Positions 1 to 8,838 are shown, counted from the first letter of the stretch. The stretch is 64,000 bases of DNA from Vineibacter terrae (GCF_008039615.1 NZ_VDUZ01000008.1:62001-126000); one strand, 5' to 3'. Numbers and translations: made by a program. The notes: generated by a model not told the origin, from the sequence alone.

Positions 1-1
1 G

Positions 2-598
2 GTCGGCGGCCGCTCCGTCATCGGCCTGGCGCCGCATCGCATCGCCCATCGCGGCGTGGGCCGCACCTTCCAGACGCCGCGCATGATGCCCGACCTGACG
101 GTGCTGGATAACATCCTGCTGGGCGCCTTCATGGCCGAGACCCAGGGCGCGCTCGCCGCCACGCTGCGCCTGCCGGCAGCGCGGCGCGAGCAGGCGCAGT
201 CGCTGGCCGAGGCCATGCGCTATCTCGACTTCGTGGGCCTGCGCGAGCGCGCGATGGAGCCGGCCGGCGAGCTGCCGCACGGCCAGCAGCGCCTGGCCGA
301 GATCGCCCGCGCGCTGGTCGGCCGGCCGCGCCTGCTGCTGCTGGACGAGCCGGCCGCCGGGCTGTCGCTGGACGAGCTCGACCGCCTGGGCGAGCTGATC
401 TCGGCGATCCGCGGTCTGGGCACCACGGTCGTGATCGTGGAGCATCACCTGGAGCTGGTGGCCAATATCTGCTCGAGCGTCACCGTGCTGGAGCGCGGCG
501 CCGTGCTGGCGTCGGGCACGCCGGCCGAGGTGTTCTCCAACGAGGCCGTCATCAGCGCCTACATGGGCGCCCATGTGCGCATCGAGGCCGCATCATGA
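2..598 (+). CDS. livG: LivG-type branched-chain ABC transporter ATPase, 5' end outside window
   Basis: Partial ABC ATPase of the branched-chain amino acid/amide (HAAT) family, which powers import from a periplasmic binding protein. The frame is open from base 2, so the Walker A loop lies upstream of the window. Visible are the Q-loop region (VGRTFQTPRM), an ABC signature in the unusual form PHGQQR instead of SGGQQR/SYGQQR, Walker B LLLLDEPAAG, the D-loop and the H-loop histidine in VIVEHHLEL. The stop overlaps the ATG of the next ATPase by four bases (ATGA), the usual LivG-LivF coupling. The substrate cannot be read from the ATPase; members also import amides, urea or aromatic acids. Confidence 0.9.
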   Translation, partial: VGGRSVIGLAPHRIAHRGVGRTFQTPRMMPDLTVLDNILLGAFMAETQGALAATLRLPAARREQAQSLAEAMRYLDFVGLRERAMEPAGELPHGQQRLAEIARALVGRPRLLLLDEPAAGLSLDELDRLGELISAIRGLGTTVVIVEHHLELVANICSSVTVLERGAVLASGTPAEVFSNEAVISAYMGAHVRIEAAS

Positions 599-1341
599 CC
601 GCCCAGCCGTTGCTGCAGATCACCGGCCTCGATGTCGGCTACGGCCATGTCGGCGTGCTGCGCGACGTCGCGCTGGCCGTGGCGCCCGGCAGCATCGTGG
701 CCCTGGTCGGCAGCAACGGCGCCGGCAAGAGCACGCTGCTGCGCGCCATCTCGGGACTGCTGCGGCCGAGCGCCGGGCGCATCGTGTTCGAGGCCGGCGA
801 CATCGCCGGCTGGCGGCCGCACCGCATTGTCGATCTCGGCATCATGCAGGTGGCCGAGGGGCGGCGCCTGTTCCGCCGTCAGAGCGTGCACGACAATCTC
901 GAGCTGGGGCTGGTCGGCGCGCGCCTGGACCGGGCAGCGGAAGCCGAGCGCTACAGCGCCGTCTACGATCTCTTCCCGGCGCTGCGCGAGCGTCCCGACG
1001 TGCGTGCCGGCGTGCTCTCGGGCGGCCAGCAGCAGATGCTGGCGATCGCGCAGGCGCTGATGCGGCGCCCCAGGCTGCTGATGCTCGACGAGCCGTCGCT
1101 GGGCCTGGCGCCGGTGATCGTCGACCAGCTCATCGACGTGATCCTGCGGCTGCGCGCCGGCGGCACCACCATCCTGCTGGTGGAGCAGATGGTGGAGCGG
1201 GCGCTGGAGATCGCCGACCACGCCTATGTGCTGCAGAACGGTGTCGTCATCGGCCACGGCACGCCGGCCGATATCCGTGCCGGCGACCTGATCCGACGCG
1301 CCTATCTCGGCGCCGGCAGCGAGCACGCGACGTCGGACTGA
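595..1341 (+). CDS. livF: LivF-type branched-chain ABC transporter ATPase
   Basis: Second ATPase of the same HAAT importer, 248 residues, the normal LivF length. Walker A GSNGAGKST (about residue 40), signature LSGGQQQMLAIAQAL (about 141-155), Walker B LLMLDEPSLGL and the switch region LLVEQMVERAL are all intact. It starts inside the stop of the LivG gene, so translation is coupled. It is the last gene of the operon: a Family E palindrome follows within 40 bases and the next gene is on the other strand. The permeases and binding protein must lie upstream of the window. Confidence 0.93.
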   Translation: MTAQPLLQITGLDVGYGHVGVLRDVALAVAPGSIVALVGSNGAGKSTLLRAISGLLRPSAGRIVFEAGDIAGWRPHRIVDLGIMQVAEGRRLFRRQSVHDNLELGLVGARLDRAAEAERYSAVYDLFPALRERPDVRAGVLSGGQQQMLAIAQALMRRPRLLMLDEPSLGLAPVIVDQLIDVILRLRAGGTTILLVEQMVERALEIADHAYVLQNGVVIGHGTPADIRAGDLIRRAYLGAGSEHATSD

Positions 1342-1378
1342 AGGCCATCCGGCTCACCGTCATCCGAGCGCAGTTCCC

Positions 1379-1422
1379 GTCATCCCGAGCGCCCGTCATC
1401 CCTCGCTGCGCTCGGGATGACG
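1379..1422. repeat. Family E palindrome (GTCATCCCGAGCG type)
   Basis: Inverted arms CGTCATCCCGAGCG and CGCTCGGGATGACG separated by 16 bases. It lies directly after livF and before an opposite-strand gene, so it may also act as a terminator. Similar arms recur at 24050-24077, 28320-28438 and 59103-59131. Confidence 0.75.
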
Positions 1423-1434
1423 GTAAAGCGGGGC

Positions 1435-1644
1435 TCAGGTGGGGCAGGGCACTTCTTCCACCGCGGTCTCGGCGAACAGCGCGCCCGCGGTCTGCTCCTC
1501 CTCGCCGGCCGAGGTGCCGCCGTTGCTCGGGTAGGCGATGAAGACGACGTCGCCGGTGGGTGTGATGCTGGTGACGCGACGCACCTCGCCACTCTTGGTC
1601 TGGTAGCAGTGGTTCACCAGCAGCTTGGTGAAAGGAATCGGCAT
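1435..1644 (-). CDS. Small conserved-looking hypothetical protein
   Basis: 69-residue protein with no family I recognise. It begins MPIPFTKLLVNHCYQ and contains a basic first third, a hydrophobic strand (DVVFIAYPS) and an acidic end (GEEEQTAGALFAET). ATG at 1644 is preceded at the right distance by a GGAG on the minus strand, which supports this start. No signal peptide or membrane helix. It stands alone between the livF terminator region and the antiporter, convergent with livF. The globular-looking composition and good ribosome site suggest a real gene, but no function can be given. Confidence 0.6.
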   Translation of the reverse strand: MPIPFTKLLVNHCYQTKSGEVRRVTSITPTGDVVFIAYPSNGGTSAGEEEQTAGALFAETAVEEVPCPT

Positions 1645-1798
1645 GGATGCGGCTCCGTTATCGAACAGGCCCTGCGCTGCTGCAGGCATCAGGCGCCGTC
1701 TCAACGAGGCCATGGCGCACGAAGTTCCGCACAGGCGCCCGCAATGATCGCGGGTTGCGGCTGGAACCGGCGCATGCCAATACGCGTTATAGAAGTTC

Positions 1799-4129
1799 GT
1801 GCCCTTGATCGTCGCGTTCCGTACCCTCTCGCATCCCTTCAGACGCCGATGCCGTGTCACGGCAGGGGCGTTGTTGCTGCTGCTGGCGGTCCCCGGCGCG
1901 GCGCTGGCCGCGGAAGGCGGCGGCGCCGGCGGCTCGATCACGGTCTTCGTCGCGCAGGTCGTCGTCCTGCTGGCGCTGGGGCGCCTGCTGGGCGAGGTGG
2001 CCCAGCGCATCGGCCAGCCGGCGGTGATGGGCCAGCTCATCGCCGGCGTCATCCTCGGGCCATCCGTGCTCGGTGCCGTGCTGCCCGAGCTGCAGCACAT
2101 GCTGTTTCCCGACTCGCGCGAGCAGAAGAGCATGCTCGATGCCGTGGCGCAGCTGGGCGTCCTGCTGCTTCTGCTGCTCACCGGGATGGAGACCGACCTG
2201 TCGCTCATCCGCAAGGTTCGGCGCGCTGCCTTCAGCGTCTCGGTGGCCGGCATCGCGGTTCCCTTCGCCTGCGGCTTCGCGCTGGGCGAGATGCTGCCCG
2301 GCTCGATGCTGCCCAATCCCGCCAATCGCCTGCTGACCTCGCTGTTCCTGGGCGTCGCGCTGTCGATCTCGTCCGTGAAGATCGTCGCCGCCGTGGTGCG
2401 CGAGATGAGCTTCATGCGCCGCAATGTCGGCCAGGTGATCATGGCGGCGGCGATCATCGACGACACGATCGGCTGGATCATCATCGCCGTGATCTTCGGC
2501 CTGGCGATGCACGGCGGCGTCGATCTTGCAGTCCTGGCGCAGAGCGTGCTGGGCACGCTGCTGTTCCTGGCGCTCAGCTTCACCCTGGGCCGCCGCCTGG
2601 TGTCGTTCCTGATCCGCTGGTCCAACGACAATTTCATCGGCGAGGTGCCGGTGATCACCACCATCATCGTGATCATGGGCCTGATGGCATTGATGACCCA
2701 GGCCATCGGCGTGCATACGGTGCTGGGCGCGTTCGTGGCCGGCATCCTGGTCGGCCAGTCGCCGATCCTGACCCGCCATATCGACGAGGAGCTGCGCGGG
2801 CTGATCACGGCCTTGTTCATGCCGATCTTCTTCGGCCTGGCCGGGTTGAGCGCCGACCTCTCGATCGTCAAGGATCCGGCGATGATGGCGCTGGGGCTGG
2901 GGCTTATCCTGATCGCCAGCGTCGGCAAGTTTGCCGGCGCCTTCATCGGCGGCAGCCTCGGCGGGCTCAGCCGCCGCGAATCGCTGGCGCTGGCCTGCGG
3001 CATGAACGCACGCGGCTCGACCGAGGTGATCGTCGCCACCATCGGCCTGTCGCTGGGCGTGCTCAGCCGCGACCTGTTCAGCCTGATCGTGGCCATGGCG
3101 GTGATCACGACAATGGCCATGCCGCCGATGCTGCGCTGGGCGCTGGCGCGCCTGCCGCTGCGGCCCGAGGAGGCGGCACGCCTGGAGCGCGAGGAGTTCG
3201 AGGCCAAGGGTTTCGTGTTCGGGCTCGAGCGCCTGCTGGTGGCGGCCGACAAGAGCGCCGACGGCATGCTGGCCTCGCGGCTGGTCGGCTTGCTGGCCGG
3301 GGCGCGGCGCACGCCCATGACGATCGTCGACGTGGCGGTGCCTGCCGGCACGACGCCGGCGCGGCCGGGCGAGAGTGAGGCGGCCGATGCCGGCGCCGCC
3401 GCCAGCGCGAACGGCGGCACGGTTGCCCCCGAGACGGTCGCCAAGGAAGCCGCCGAAGGCGCCAAGCCCGATGCCGAGCGCCGCGCGCCGCCGGCGGCCG
3501 ACGTCACGACCCGCAAGACCCGCGGCCAGCCCGAGACGGAAGTCGCGGCCGAGGCCAGGAAGGGCTACGACCTGATGACGATCGGCGTCGACGGCGCGAT
3601 CGGTGACGGCGGCGCCTTCAGCGACAGCGTCACGCGGATGGTGGCAGGATTCGAGGGGCCGCTCGCGATCGTGACGGCGCGCGGCCCGCATCGCGAGGAC
3701 CCGGTCGGCTATCCGCTGAACATCCTGGTGCCGATCAACGGCGCGCCGCATGCGCTGCGCGCCGGCGAGATCGCGCTGGCGATCGCGCGCGCCCAGCGGA
3801 CGTCGGTGACGGCGCTGTATGTCGCGCAGGAGGCGGGGGTGCCGTCATGGCAGCACCGCCTGGGCACGCGGCTGGCGCCGCTGAGTGAGGCGGACGCCAT
3901 CCTCAAGCAGTTCGGCAGCCTCGCCGACAGCTACGGCGTGCCGCTGCAGATGGCGGTGCGGGCCAGCATCAGGCCCGGCGAGGCCGTGCTGCAGCAGATC
4001 CGGCGTGGCGACCACAACCTTGTCGTGGTCGGCGTCAGCCTGCGCACCGGCAGCACGCTGTCGTTCGGCCCGCTTGCCACGCTGCTGGCGGAACGCGGCG
4101 ACCGGTCGATCCTCTACCTGTCGAGCTGA
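1799..4129 (+). CDS. CPA2-type cation/proton antiporter with C-terminal USP domain
   Basis: 776-residue inner membrane protein, GTG start. Residues 1-40 look like a signal peptide (hydrophobic run ending ALAAEGG), followed by about 12 hydrophobic helices (about 45-450) with the Na+/H+ exchanger pattern, including AAAIIDDTIGW with the paired Asp residues expected in the ion site and GGLSRRESLALACGMNARG further on. Residues about 515-600 are an Ala/Glu/Pro-rich linker. Residues about 635-776 form a universal stress protein domain: strand ILVPINGA near its start and the nucleotide-binding pattern VVVGVSLRTGSTLSFG near its end. KefB-type transporters usually carry a TrkA-N domain instead, so regulation is probably by a USP ligand such as ATP. 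Stand-alone gene. Ion specificity is not visible. Confidence 0.88.
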   Translation: MPLIVAFRTLSHPFRRRCRVTAGALLLLLAVPGAALAAEGGGAGGSITVFVAQVVVLLALGRLLGEVAQRIGQPAVMGQLIAGVILGPSVLGAVLPELQHMLFPDSREQKSMLDAVAQLGVLLLLLLTGMETDLSLIRKVRRAAFSVSVAGIAVPFACGFALGEMLPGSMLPNPANRLLTSLFLGVALSISSVKIVAAVVREMSFMRRNVGQVIMAAAIIDDTIGWIIIAVIFGLAMHGGVDLAVLAQSVLGTLLFLALSFTLGRRLVSFLIRWSNDNFIGEVPVITTIIVIMGLMALMTQAIGVHTVLGAFVAGILVGQSPILTRHIDEELRGLITALFMPIFFGLAGLSADLSIVKDPAMMALGLGLILIASVGKFAGAFIGGSLGGLSRRESLALACGMNARGSTEVIVATIGLSLGVLSRDLFSLIVAMAVITTMAMPPMLRWALARLPLRPEEAARLEREEFEAKGFVFGLERLLVAADKSADGMLASRLVGLLAGARRTPMTIVDVAVPAGTTPARPGESEAADAGAAASANGGTVAPETVAKEAAEGAKPDAERRAPPAADVTTRKTRGQPETEVAAEARKGYDLMTIGVDGAIGDGGAFSDSVTRMVAGFEGPLAIVTARGPHREDPVGYPLNILVPINGAPHALRAGEIALAIARAQRTSVTALYVAQEAGVPSWQHRLGTRLAPLSEADAILKQFGSLADSYGVPLQMAVRASIRPGEAVLQQIRRGDHNLVVVGVSLRTGSTLSFGPLATLLAERGDRSILYLSS

Positions 4130-4162
4130 TCGCGGCAGCTTTTGAAGGGCTGCTGCGGCCTC

Positions 4163-4483
4163 TCAGGCGACCTCGGTGCCGCCGACGGGACCACCGCGGA
4201 TGTCCCAGCCGCCCCTGCCATCGGGCAGCGCGATCATGCCTTCCTTCATGCCTTTGGGCTTTTTCCCGCTCTCGGCGCAGGTCACCAGGTTCGGGTCGCT
4301 CCACGGATTGACGAGCGGCTCGGGACCAGGCTCGTGCTTGGCGACCTGGTCGAAGATGGCTGTCGCCAGCGCCCGTGCTTTCGTTTCGGTGGGCGCGGCA
4401 ACCAGGCACAGCGCACGGTGCCAGCTTCGGCCCCAATGCGGTGAATTCAGGTTGCGTGGCTCAAGCTGATAGATCGGCATCAT
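4163..4483 (-). CDS. Hypothetical protein, 106 aa
   Basis: No recognised family. The protein starts MMPIYQLEPRNLNSPHW, has an amphipathic middle (TKARALATAIFDQVAKH) and a Gly/Pro-rich end (GRGGWDIRGGPVGG). Two adjacent ATG codons (4483 and 4480) make the exact start uncertain. No signal peptide or helix. It is convergent with the antiporter gene 33 bases away and lies downstream of the PAP2 gene on the same strand. Balanced amino-acid composition, with Trp, Asn and Cys present, argues for a real protein. Confidence 0.6.
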   Translation of the reverse strand: MMPIYQLEPRNLNSPHWGRSWHRALCLVAAPTETKARALATAIFDQVAKHEPGPEPLVNPWSDPNLVTCAESGKKPKGMKEGMIALPDGRGGWDIRGGPVGGTEVA

Positions 4484-4546
4484 GTGTTCCAGTGGACAGC
4501 ACGCCTGGCGTTGGAACGCCGGCGCCGAGCCGCCGGTTCCTGCCGC

Positions 4547-5116
4547 TCAGTCCCGCTCGCCGGCAGGTGGCTTCAGCACATGGCCTGCATCCAGGATGTG
4601 CTCGACCCCCACGCCGAGCATGAACCCGGCGACCACGTCGCTCACCCAGTGGGCGAGGACGACGACGCGGGTCGCGGCGAGCAGGCTGGCGGCCGCCCAT
4701 GCGATCGGGGCCGAACGCGGCCAGAGGCGCGCCACGGCGGCGCTGAGCGCACCGACATGCATGGCGTGGCCCGAGGGAAAGGCGTCGTCGGCTTTCCCTG
4801 ACCGCGGAATGCCGTGCCGCCGGCCATGAACCATCGTCCGGTCGGGCCTCTGCTGTGCGATGAAGTGCTTGAGGATGCGTGGCACCGCTGCCGTCACGAC
4901 GACGTTGAGCGCGAGATAGTCGGCCTGCCGACGCTGATGCCCGTTGCCCAACCGGGACAGCAGCCACAGTCCGGCGGCGGCCGCCAGCAGGAGGCGGTCG
5001 TCGGCAGCGACCGTGACGGTGCTGGTCGCGTGCTCGACGGGAGGCTTAGCGTGCCGGGCGATGATCCTCGCCACTTCCCGGTCCAGTGTCGTGGGCTGGA
5101 CATGCCAACGCGCCAT
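4547..5116 (-). CDS. PAP2-family phosphatase (membrane)
   Basis: 189-residue integral membrane phosphatase of the PAP2/haloperoxidase superfamily, acting on lipid phosphates such as phosphatidate or undecaprenyl pyrophosphate at the outer face of the inner membrane. All three signature motifs are present: K83-x6-R90-P91, P114-S-G-H117 and R150-x5-H156-x3-D160. About four to five hydrophobic helices. I chose ATG 5116; an in-frame start further upstream would add a polar extension with no family support. It is divergent from the small basic gene at 5223 and near a lipid kinase, so the neighbourhood may serve phospholipid turnover (inference). Confidence 0.87.
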   Translation of the reverse strand: MARWHVQPTTLDREVARIIARHAKPPVEHATSTVTVAADDRLLLAAAAGLWLLSRLGNGHQRRQADYLALNVVVTAAVPRILKHFIAQQRPDRTMVHGRRHGIPRSGKADDAFPSGHAMHVGALSAAVARLWPRSAPIAWAAASLLAATRVVVLAHWVSDVVAGFMLGVGVEHILDAGHVLKPPAGERD

Positions 5117-5222
5117 GGTCGCCTCCGCTGCCTGATTTCCCCTGCTTGTGCAGATGGCCATGCAACGCCGGGAAGGGAGCCGGCGTTGCTCCTCAGGACT
5201 TGCATGTCGAGAGGAGGAAGCC

Positions 5223-5414
5223 ATGGCTCGGCGATACGCAAGATCGGCCTCGAAGGACGTCCAGCGCGCGATGCACAAGCGCAAGGCGGGAACGCTGAGG
5301 AAGAGCAAAGGCGGGCGCGGCGGAAAGGTCAAGAGCCGCCGGCAGGCCGTTGCCATCGGCCTGTCCGAGGCGCGCAAGAAGGGAAAGAAGGTGCCGCGCA
5401 GGAAGTCGGCGTGA
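5223..5414 (+). CDS. Small basic DUF6496-like protein
   Basis: 63-residue, very Lys/Arg-rich protein. The pattern SRRQAVAIGLSEARKKGKKVP near the C-terminus and MHKRKAGTLRKSKGG in the middle match the short DUF6496 type of protein, whose function is not known; nucleic-acid binding is only a guess from the charge. ATG at 5223 follows a strong GAGGAGG ribosome site, which decides the start against longer readings. Divergent from the PAP2 gene with about 105 bases between, so both promoters lie there. Confidence 0.75.
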   Translation: MARRYARSASKDVQRAMHKRKAGTLRKSKGGRGGKVKSRRQAVAIGLSEARKKGKKVPRRKSA

Positions 5415-5551
5415 GGCTTGCGGCGCCGGACCGGCGATCGGGTCTGGCCGCACCGCTGCGGTCCTTGCCCTGACCAGCAGGCAACGTTTGTGTGCCGCCA
5501 GCGTTGGCGGAGCACCGGCTCGGGGACGAGCACCGGCTCGGGGAGAAGTCG

Positions 5552-6526
5552 ATGCGCATCAGCCTCATCTACAATCGCAAGGCGGGCGGCGCGCTTGCGC
5601 CCAAGAAGCTCAAAGCGCTGCTGCGCAAGTTCGGCCACACGCTGGCGCACAGCGTTGACAAGAGCGACAGCTGGAAGGACCTGGCCGAGGATCCGGGCGA
5701 GATGGTCGTGATCGCCGGCGGCGACGGCACCGTCGGCGCCGCTGCCGTCAAGCTGGCGCCGCTGGGTGTGCCGCTCGCGATCCTGCCGACGGGAACCGCC
5801 AACAACATTGCCGGCGCGATGGGAATCCAGGCTGCCTCGCCGGAGGAGCATGTCGCTTCCTGGGAGGCGGCGTCGCCGCGCCAGGTCGATATCGGCGTGG
5901 CATCAGGGCCCTGGGGCGTGACGTCGTTCATCGAAGGGGTCGGGTTCGGCCTGCTGGCGACGTGCATGGCGCAGCTGCATGCCCAGGACAAGCGCAGCGA
6001 CGCCAAGCGCGACGATACGGTCTTCAAGCTGTTCCGCGACCGGCTGGCGCTGAAGGCGCTGGCGCCAGACTACAGGCCGATGGCGCTCACCGGCGCCGTC
6101 GACGGCGTCGGACTGCAGGGCGCGTTCCTGCTGGTGGAAGCGCTGAACATCCGGTCGGTCGGGCCGGGCATCGATCTGGTGCCGGATGCCGACCCGGGCG
6201 ACGGCCTTCTCGATTTTGCGTTCGTCTCGGCCGGCGACCGCGAGGCGCTCGTCGACTATCTGGCGCAGAAGGCACAGGGCGCCGATCCGCCGTCGCCGGC
6301 CGAGATCCACCGGGGACGGGTCCTGACCCTCACCGCGCCCCGGCACGACGCGCATGTCGACGACCGCCTGTGGCGCGCCGGCGCCAAGCCGCCGGCTGTT
6401 CATCCCGACGTCGAGATCAAGGCGCAGGCGCAGACCGTGATGATGCTCGCGCCGCCGCTGTCAGGACCGGACCTGCCGGATATGGCCCGGATGGCCGTCC
6501 CGACGCTCCTGCCGGTGTCGGATTGA
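5552..6526 (+). CDS. YegS/DagK-like lipid kinase
   Basis: 324-residue diacylglycerol-kinase catalytic family protein, predicted to phosphorylate a lipid such as diacylglycerol with ATP in the cytoplasm. The nucleotide loop GGDGT is at residues 56-60 and PTGTANN at 79-85, both diagnostic. The C-terminal half is the usual beta-rich lipid-binding lobe. ATG 5552 has GGGGAGAAG upstream; a GTG 60 bases earlier would read through a short tandem duplication (GCACCGGCTCGGGGA repeated), so it is not chosen. Convergent with the next gene. Together with the PAP2 gene it suggests local phospholipid metabolism. Confidence 0.88.
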   Translation: MRISLIYNRKAGGALAPKKLKALLRKFGHTLAHSVDKSDSWKDLAEDPGEMVVIAGGDGTVGAAAVKLAPLGVPLAILPTGTANNIAGAMGIQAASPEEHVASWEAASPRQVDIGVASGPWGVTSFIEGVGFGLLATCMAQLHAQDKRSDAKRDDTVFKLFRDRLALKALAPDYRPMALTGAVDGVGLQGAFLLVEALNIRSVGPGIDLVPDADPGDGLLDFAFVSAGDREALVDYLAQKAQGADPPSPAEIHRGRVLTLTAPRHDAHVDDRLWRAGAKPPAVHPDVEIKAQAQTVMMLAPPLSGPDLPDMARMAVPTLLPVSD

Positions 6527-6544
6527 TATCCAACCCGCCTTGCG

Positions 6545-7546
6545 TCAAGTGGCGGCGTCGAGGCCCGGTGGTGCGACCTCCGTGAGGAATGACGCAAGGT
6601 ACATCTTGCCCAGGACGTGCTTGGTGTCCGCTGCGCCGGGCTTGAGCCGTCCGTCGCTCATCGCGCGCCGCAATTGTGCTGCCGTTGGCGCGGCGAGATC
6701 GGTGTCCGCCAACGCGCCTGCGGCGGCGGCCGAGGCGCTCAGCAGGACGCCGGCATAGTAGAGGCGGGTGAGCGCCCGAACCTGGCTCAGCCGGGCGTGG
6801 AAGGCATCGTCGGGCGCGCGGCCCAGCCAGGCGTGCACGAAGATGCGCTGCAGATCGGCGGCCGGCGCGAGATTGTCCAGCATGATGGCGGCGTCGACCA
6901 GAGGGTCGTTGCGGTAGGCGGACTCCCAGTCGATCAGCCACAGACGCGCGCCGTCGAACAGGATGTTGCGTGGAACCGGGTCGTTATGGCTCGAGACGGT
7001 GCTTGCCGGATCCCATGCATATGACCTGCGGATCGCATCGAGGCGAGCGGTGTGGGCGTCGAGCACGCCGGGCGCGAACAGCCCGGTGCGGCAGACATGG
7101 GCCCAGAGACGGGCGACGATGGCCGGGTATTCGACGAAGGCCGGGAACGGCGATGTCGCCTGCACGCGGCCCAGCAATTCGGCCAGCGCGCGCACCAGCG
7201 CCGGACGGCCGCCGGGATAGGTGCTCAGCGGCTGCTCGTCGACGAAGTCGGCCACCGCGACCCGGGCCGCCGGGTCGAGATGGTGGATGGCCGGCGCAAT
7301 CCCCGCGTCGGCCGCGATGCGCATCGCCTCGTACTGGTGCGGATTGCGCAAGGGGCTCGCGGGCCCTTCCACCCGCACGAGGTAGCGGCGGCCGCCGACC
7401 TGCGCCCGGAACGGAAAGGCCCCCGAGGCGCCGCCCGACAGCGGCGCCAAAGCGGCGACGGGCGCGCGGCCGAACGCCGCCTGCTGCGCGGCGCGCGCCG
7501 TCTCCTGCGCGCTCGCGAAGAGGTCTTCCGGACGGCCGCCGGTCAT
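6545..7546 (-). CDS. APH-fold kinase (aminoglycoside/choline kinase-like)
   Basis: 333-residue phosphotransferase family protein. The catalytic loop is SSHNDPVPRNILFDG, with D189 as base and N194 as metal ligand, followed by the metal-binding D206 in LIDWE; this is the small-molecule kinase variant of the eukaryotic-type kinase fold. Substrates in this superfamily include choline, homoserine, sugars and aminoglycosides, and the sequence does not choose between them. ATG 7546 lies 14 bases after the stop of the hydroxyacid dehydrogenase on the same strand, so it is the last gene of a four-gene operon with an AtzG-like protein and an amidase. Confidence 0.83.
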   Translation of the reverse strand: MTGGRPEDLFASAQETARAAQQAAFGRAPVAALAPLSGGASGAFPFRAQVGGRRYLVRVEGPASPLRNPHQYEAMRIAADAGIAPAIHHLDPAARVAVADFVDEQPLSTYPGGRPALVRALAELLGRVQATSPFPAFVEYPAIVARLWAHVCRTGLFAPGVLDAHTARLDAIRRSYAWDPASTVSSHNDPVPRNILFDGARLWLIDWESAYRNDPLVDAAIMLDNLAPAADLQRIFVHAWLGRAPDDAFHARLSQVRALTRLYYAGVLLSASAAAAGALADTDLAAPTAAQLRRAMSDGRLKPGAADTKHVLGKMYLASFLTEVAPPGLDAAT

Positions 7547-7560
7547 GATTGCTTCGTGGC

Positions 7561-8787
7561 TCAGGGCCGGTCCACGCCGGCGGGCAGGCGCACCATCGCC
7601 GGCACCAGGTCCTTGACCGTCGGCGCGCCGACCTGCTGCATCGCCGCCTGCGTCTCGCGGCGCAGGATCTGCAGCACGCGCTCGACGCCGGGCTGGCCGA
7701 AGGCGCCCAGGCCCCAGAGATAGGGCCGGCCGATGCCGACGGCACGGGCGCCCAGGGCCAGGGCCTTGATGATGTCGGTGCCGCGCCGGACGCCGCCGTC
7801 GACCAGCACCGGGATGCGGCCACCGACCGCGGCCAGGATCTCTGGCAGCGCGTCGATGGTGGCGCGGCCGCTGTCCTCGGCGCGCCCGCCGTGGTTCGAC
7901 ACGATGATGCCGTCGACGCCGTGCTCGATCGCGAGCGTCGCGTCCTCGTGCGCCAGGATGCCCTTCAGGACGAGCTTGGCGCTGAGCCTGTCGCGCAGCC
8001 GCTTGATCGTGTCCCAGGTCAGGTTGGTGGCGCCGGTATTGCTGATGCGGCTGACATCGATGCCGTCGAAATTGGGCTTGCGGGCCACGAAATCGCGGAT
8101 GCCCAGGCCGTGGCAGCTGCCGCATTGGCGCGTGTCGGCGCGGCGCAGGCGCGCCAGCGTCTCCCAGTTCTGGCGCGCCACGACGTCGATCGTCACCACG
8201 ATCACCGGGCAGCCGGCGCGCTCGGCACGCTTGACCAGGGCGTCGCTCACCGCCGGGTCGTTGGTGGGATAGAGCTGGAACCAGACCGGCGCCCCGCGGG
8301 CCGCGATCACATCCTCGACGGCGCTCGTTGCCACGGTCGAGAGCATCTGCAGGTGGTTGCCGGCGCGCGCCGCCCGGGCCACGGCGATCTCGCCGCCATG
8401 GTTGAATGCCTTGTTGCTGCCGGTGGGGGCGATCGCGATCGGGCTGTCGTAGCGCGTGCCGAACAGCTCGATGCCCATGTCGATGCGGCTGACATCGACC
8501 AGGCGGCGCGGCCGCAGCTGCAGGCGCTGGAACCCCTCGCGGTTGGCGCGCACGGTCGCGTCGTCATCGATGCCGGTCGTCAGGTAGCCGACATGCGCCG
8601 GCGGCGCCGTCTTGTACATCGCCGCTTCGATGTCGAAGACGTTCAGCGCCTCGGCCGGATCGGCGATGGCCGCCTCGTGTCCCGGCACGCCTTGGCCGAA
8701 CGCACCGCTGCCGGCCAGCAACGGGCTTGCCGCCATGAACCGCAGGAAATGGCGGCGGCTGGCGATCGGATCCATGCGCGGTGACAT
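7561..8787 (-). CDS. Tat-exported FMN-dependent alpha-hydroxyacid dehydrogenase
   Basis: 408-residue member of the LldD/glycolate oxidase family, which oxidises L-2-hydroxyacids with FMN in a TIM barrel. The FMN-binding lysine is near K275 (VLKGILAHED), the catalytic histidine near H299 and the phosphate site in LVDGGVRRGTDIIKAL. The usual SNHGGRQLD motif reads SNHGGRAED here, so two residues next to the base differ. The N-terminus (residues 10-32: S-R-R-H-F-L-R-F then Ala/Gly-rich) is a Tat-like signal, which is uncommon because most family members are cytoplasmic. Operon with the amidase upstream (51 bases) and the APH-fold kinase downstream. Confidence 0.87.
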   Translation of the reverse strand: MSPRMDPIASRRHFLRFMAASPLLAGSGAFGQGVPGHEAAIADPAEALNVFDIEAAMYKTAPPAHVGYLTTGIDDDATVRANREGFQRLQLRPRRLVDVSRIDMGIELFGTRYDSPIAIAPTGSNKAFNHGGEIAVARAARAGNHLQMLSTVATSAVEDVIAARGAPVWFQLYPTNDPAVSDALVKRAERAGCPVIVVTIDVVARQNWETLARLRRADTRQCGSCHGLGIRDFVARKPNFDGIDVSRISNTGATNLTWDTIKRLRDRLSAKLVLKGILAHEDATLAIEHGVDGIIVSNHGGRAEDSGRATIDALPEILAAVGGRIPVLVDGGVRRGTDIIKALALGARAVGIGRPYLWGLGAFGQPGVERVLQILRRETQAAMQQVGAPTVKDLVPAMVRLPAGVDRP

Positions 8788-8838
8788 GCGGTCGCTCCCC
8801 TTTCCCTCGGCCTCGCTGTCATCTCGAGCGCAGCGGGA

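Noticed and set aside
1435-3751. Very long minus-strand reading frames (over 650 codons) opposite the antiporter gene
   Set aside because: They are mirror images of a GC-rich coding gene; composition is His/Arg/Gln-rich with no domains. Only the first 69 codons at 1435-1644, outside the antiporter gene, are kept as a real gene.
5510-5550. Short tandem duplication GCACCGGCTCGGGGA before the lipid kinase
   Set aside because: Two 18-base units only, between genes; explained as a local duplication around the ribosome site and not a regulatory array.
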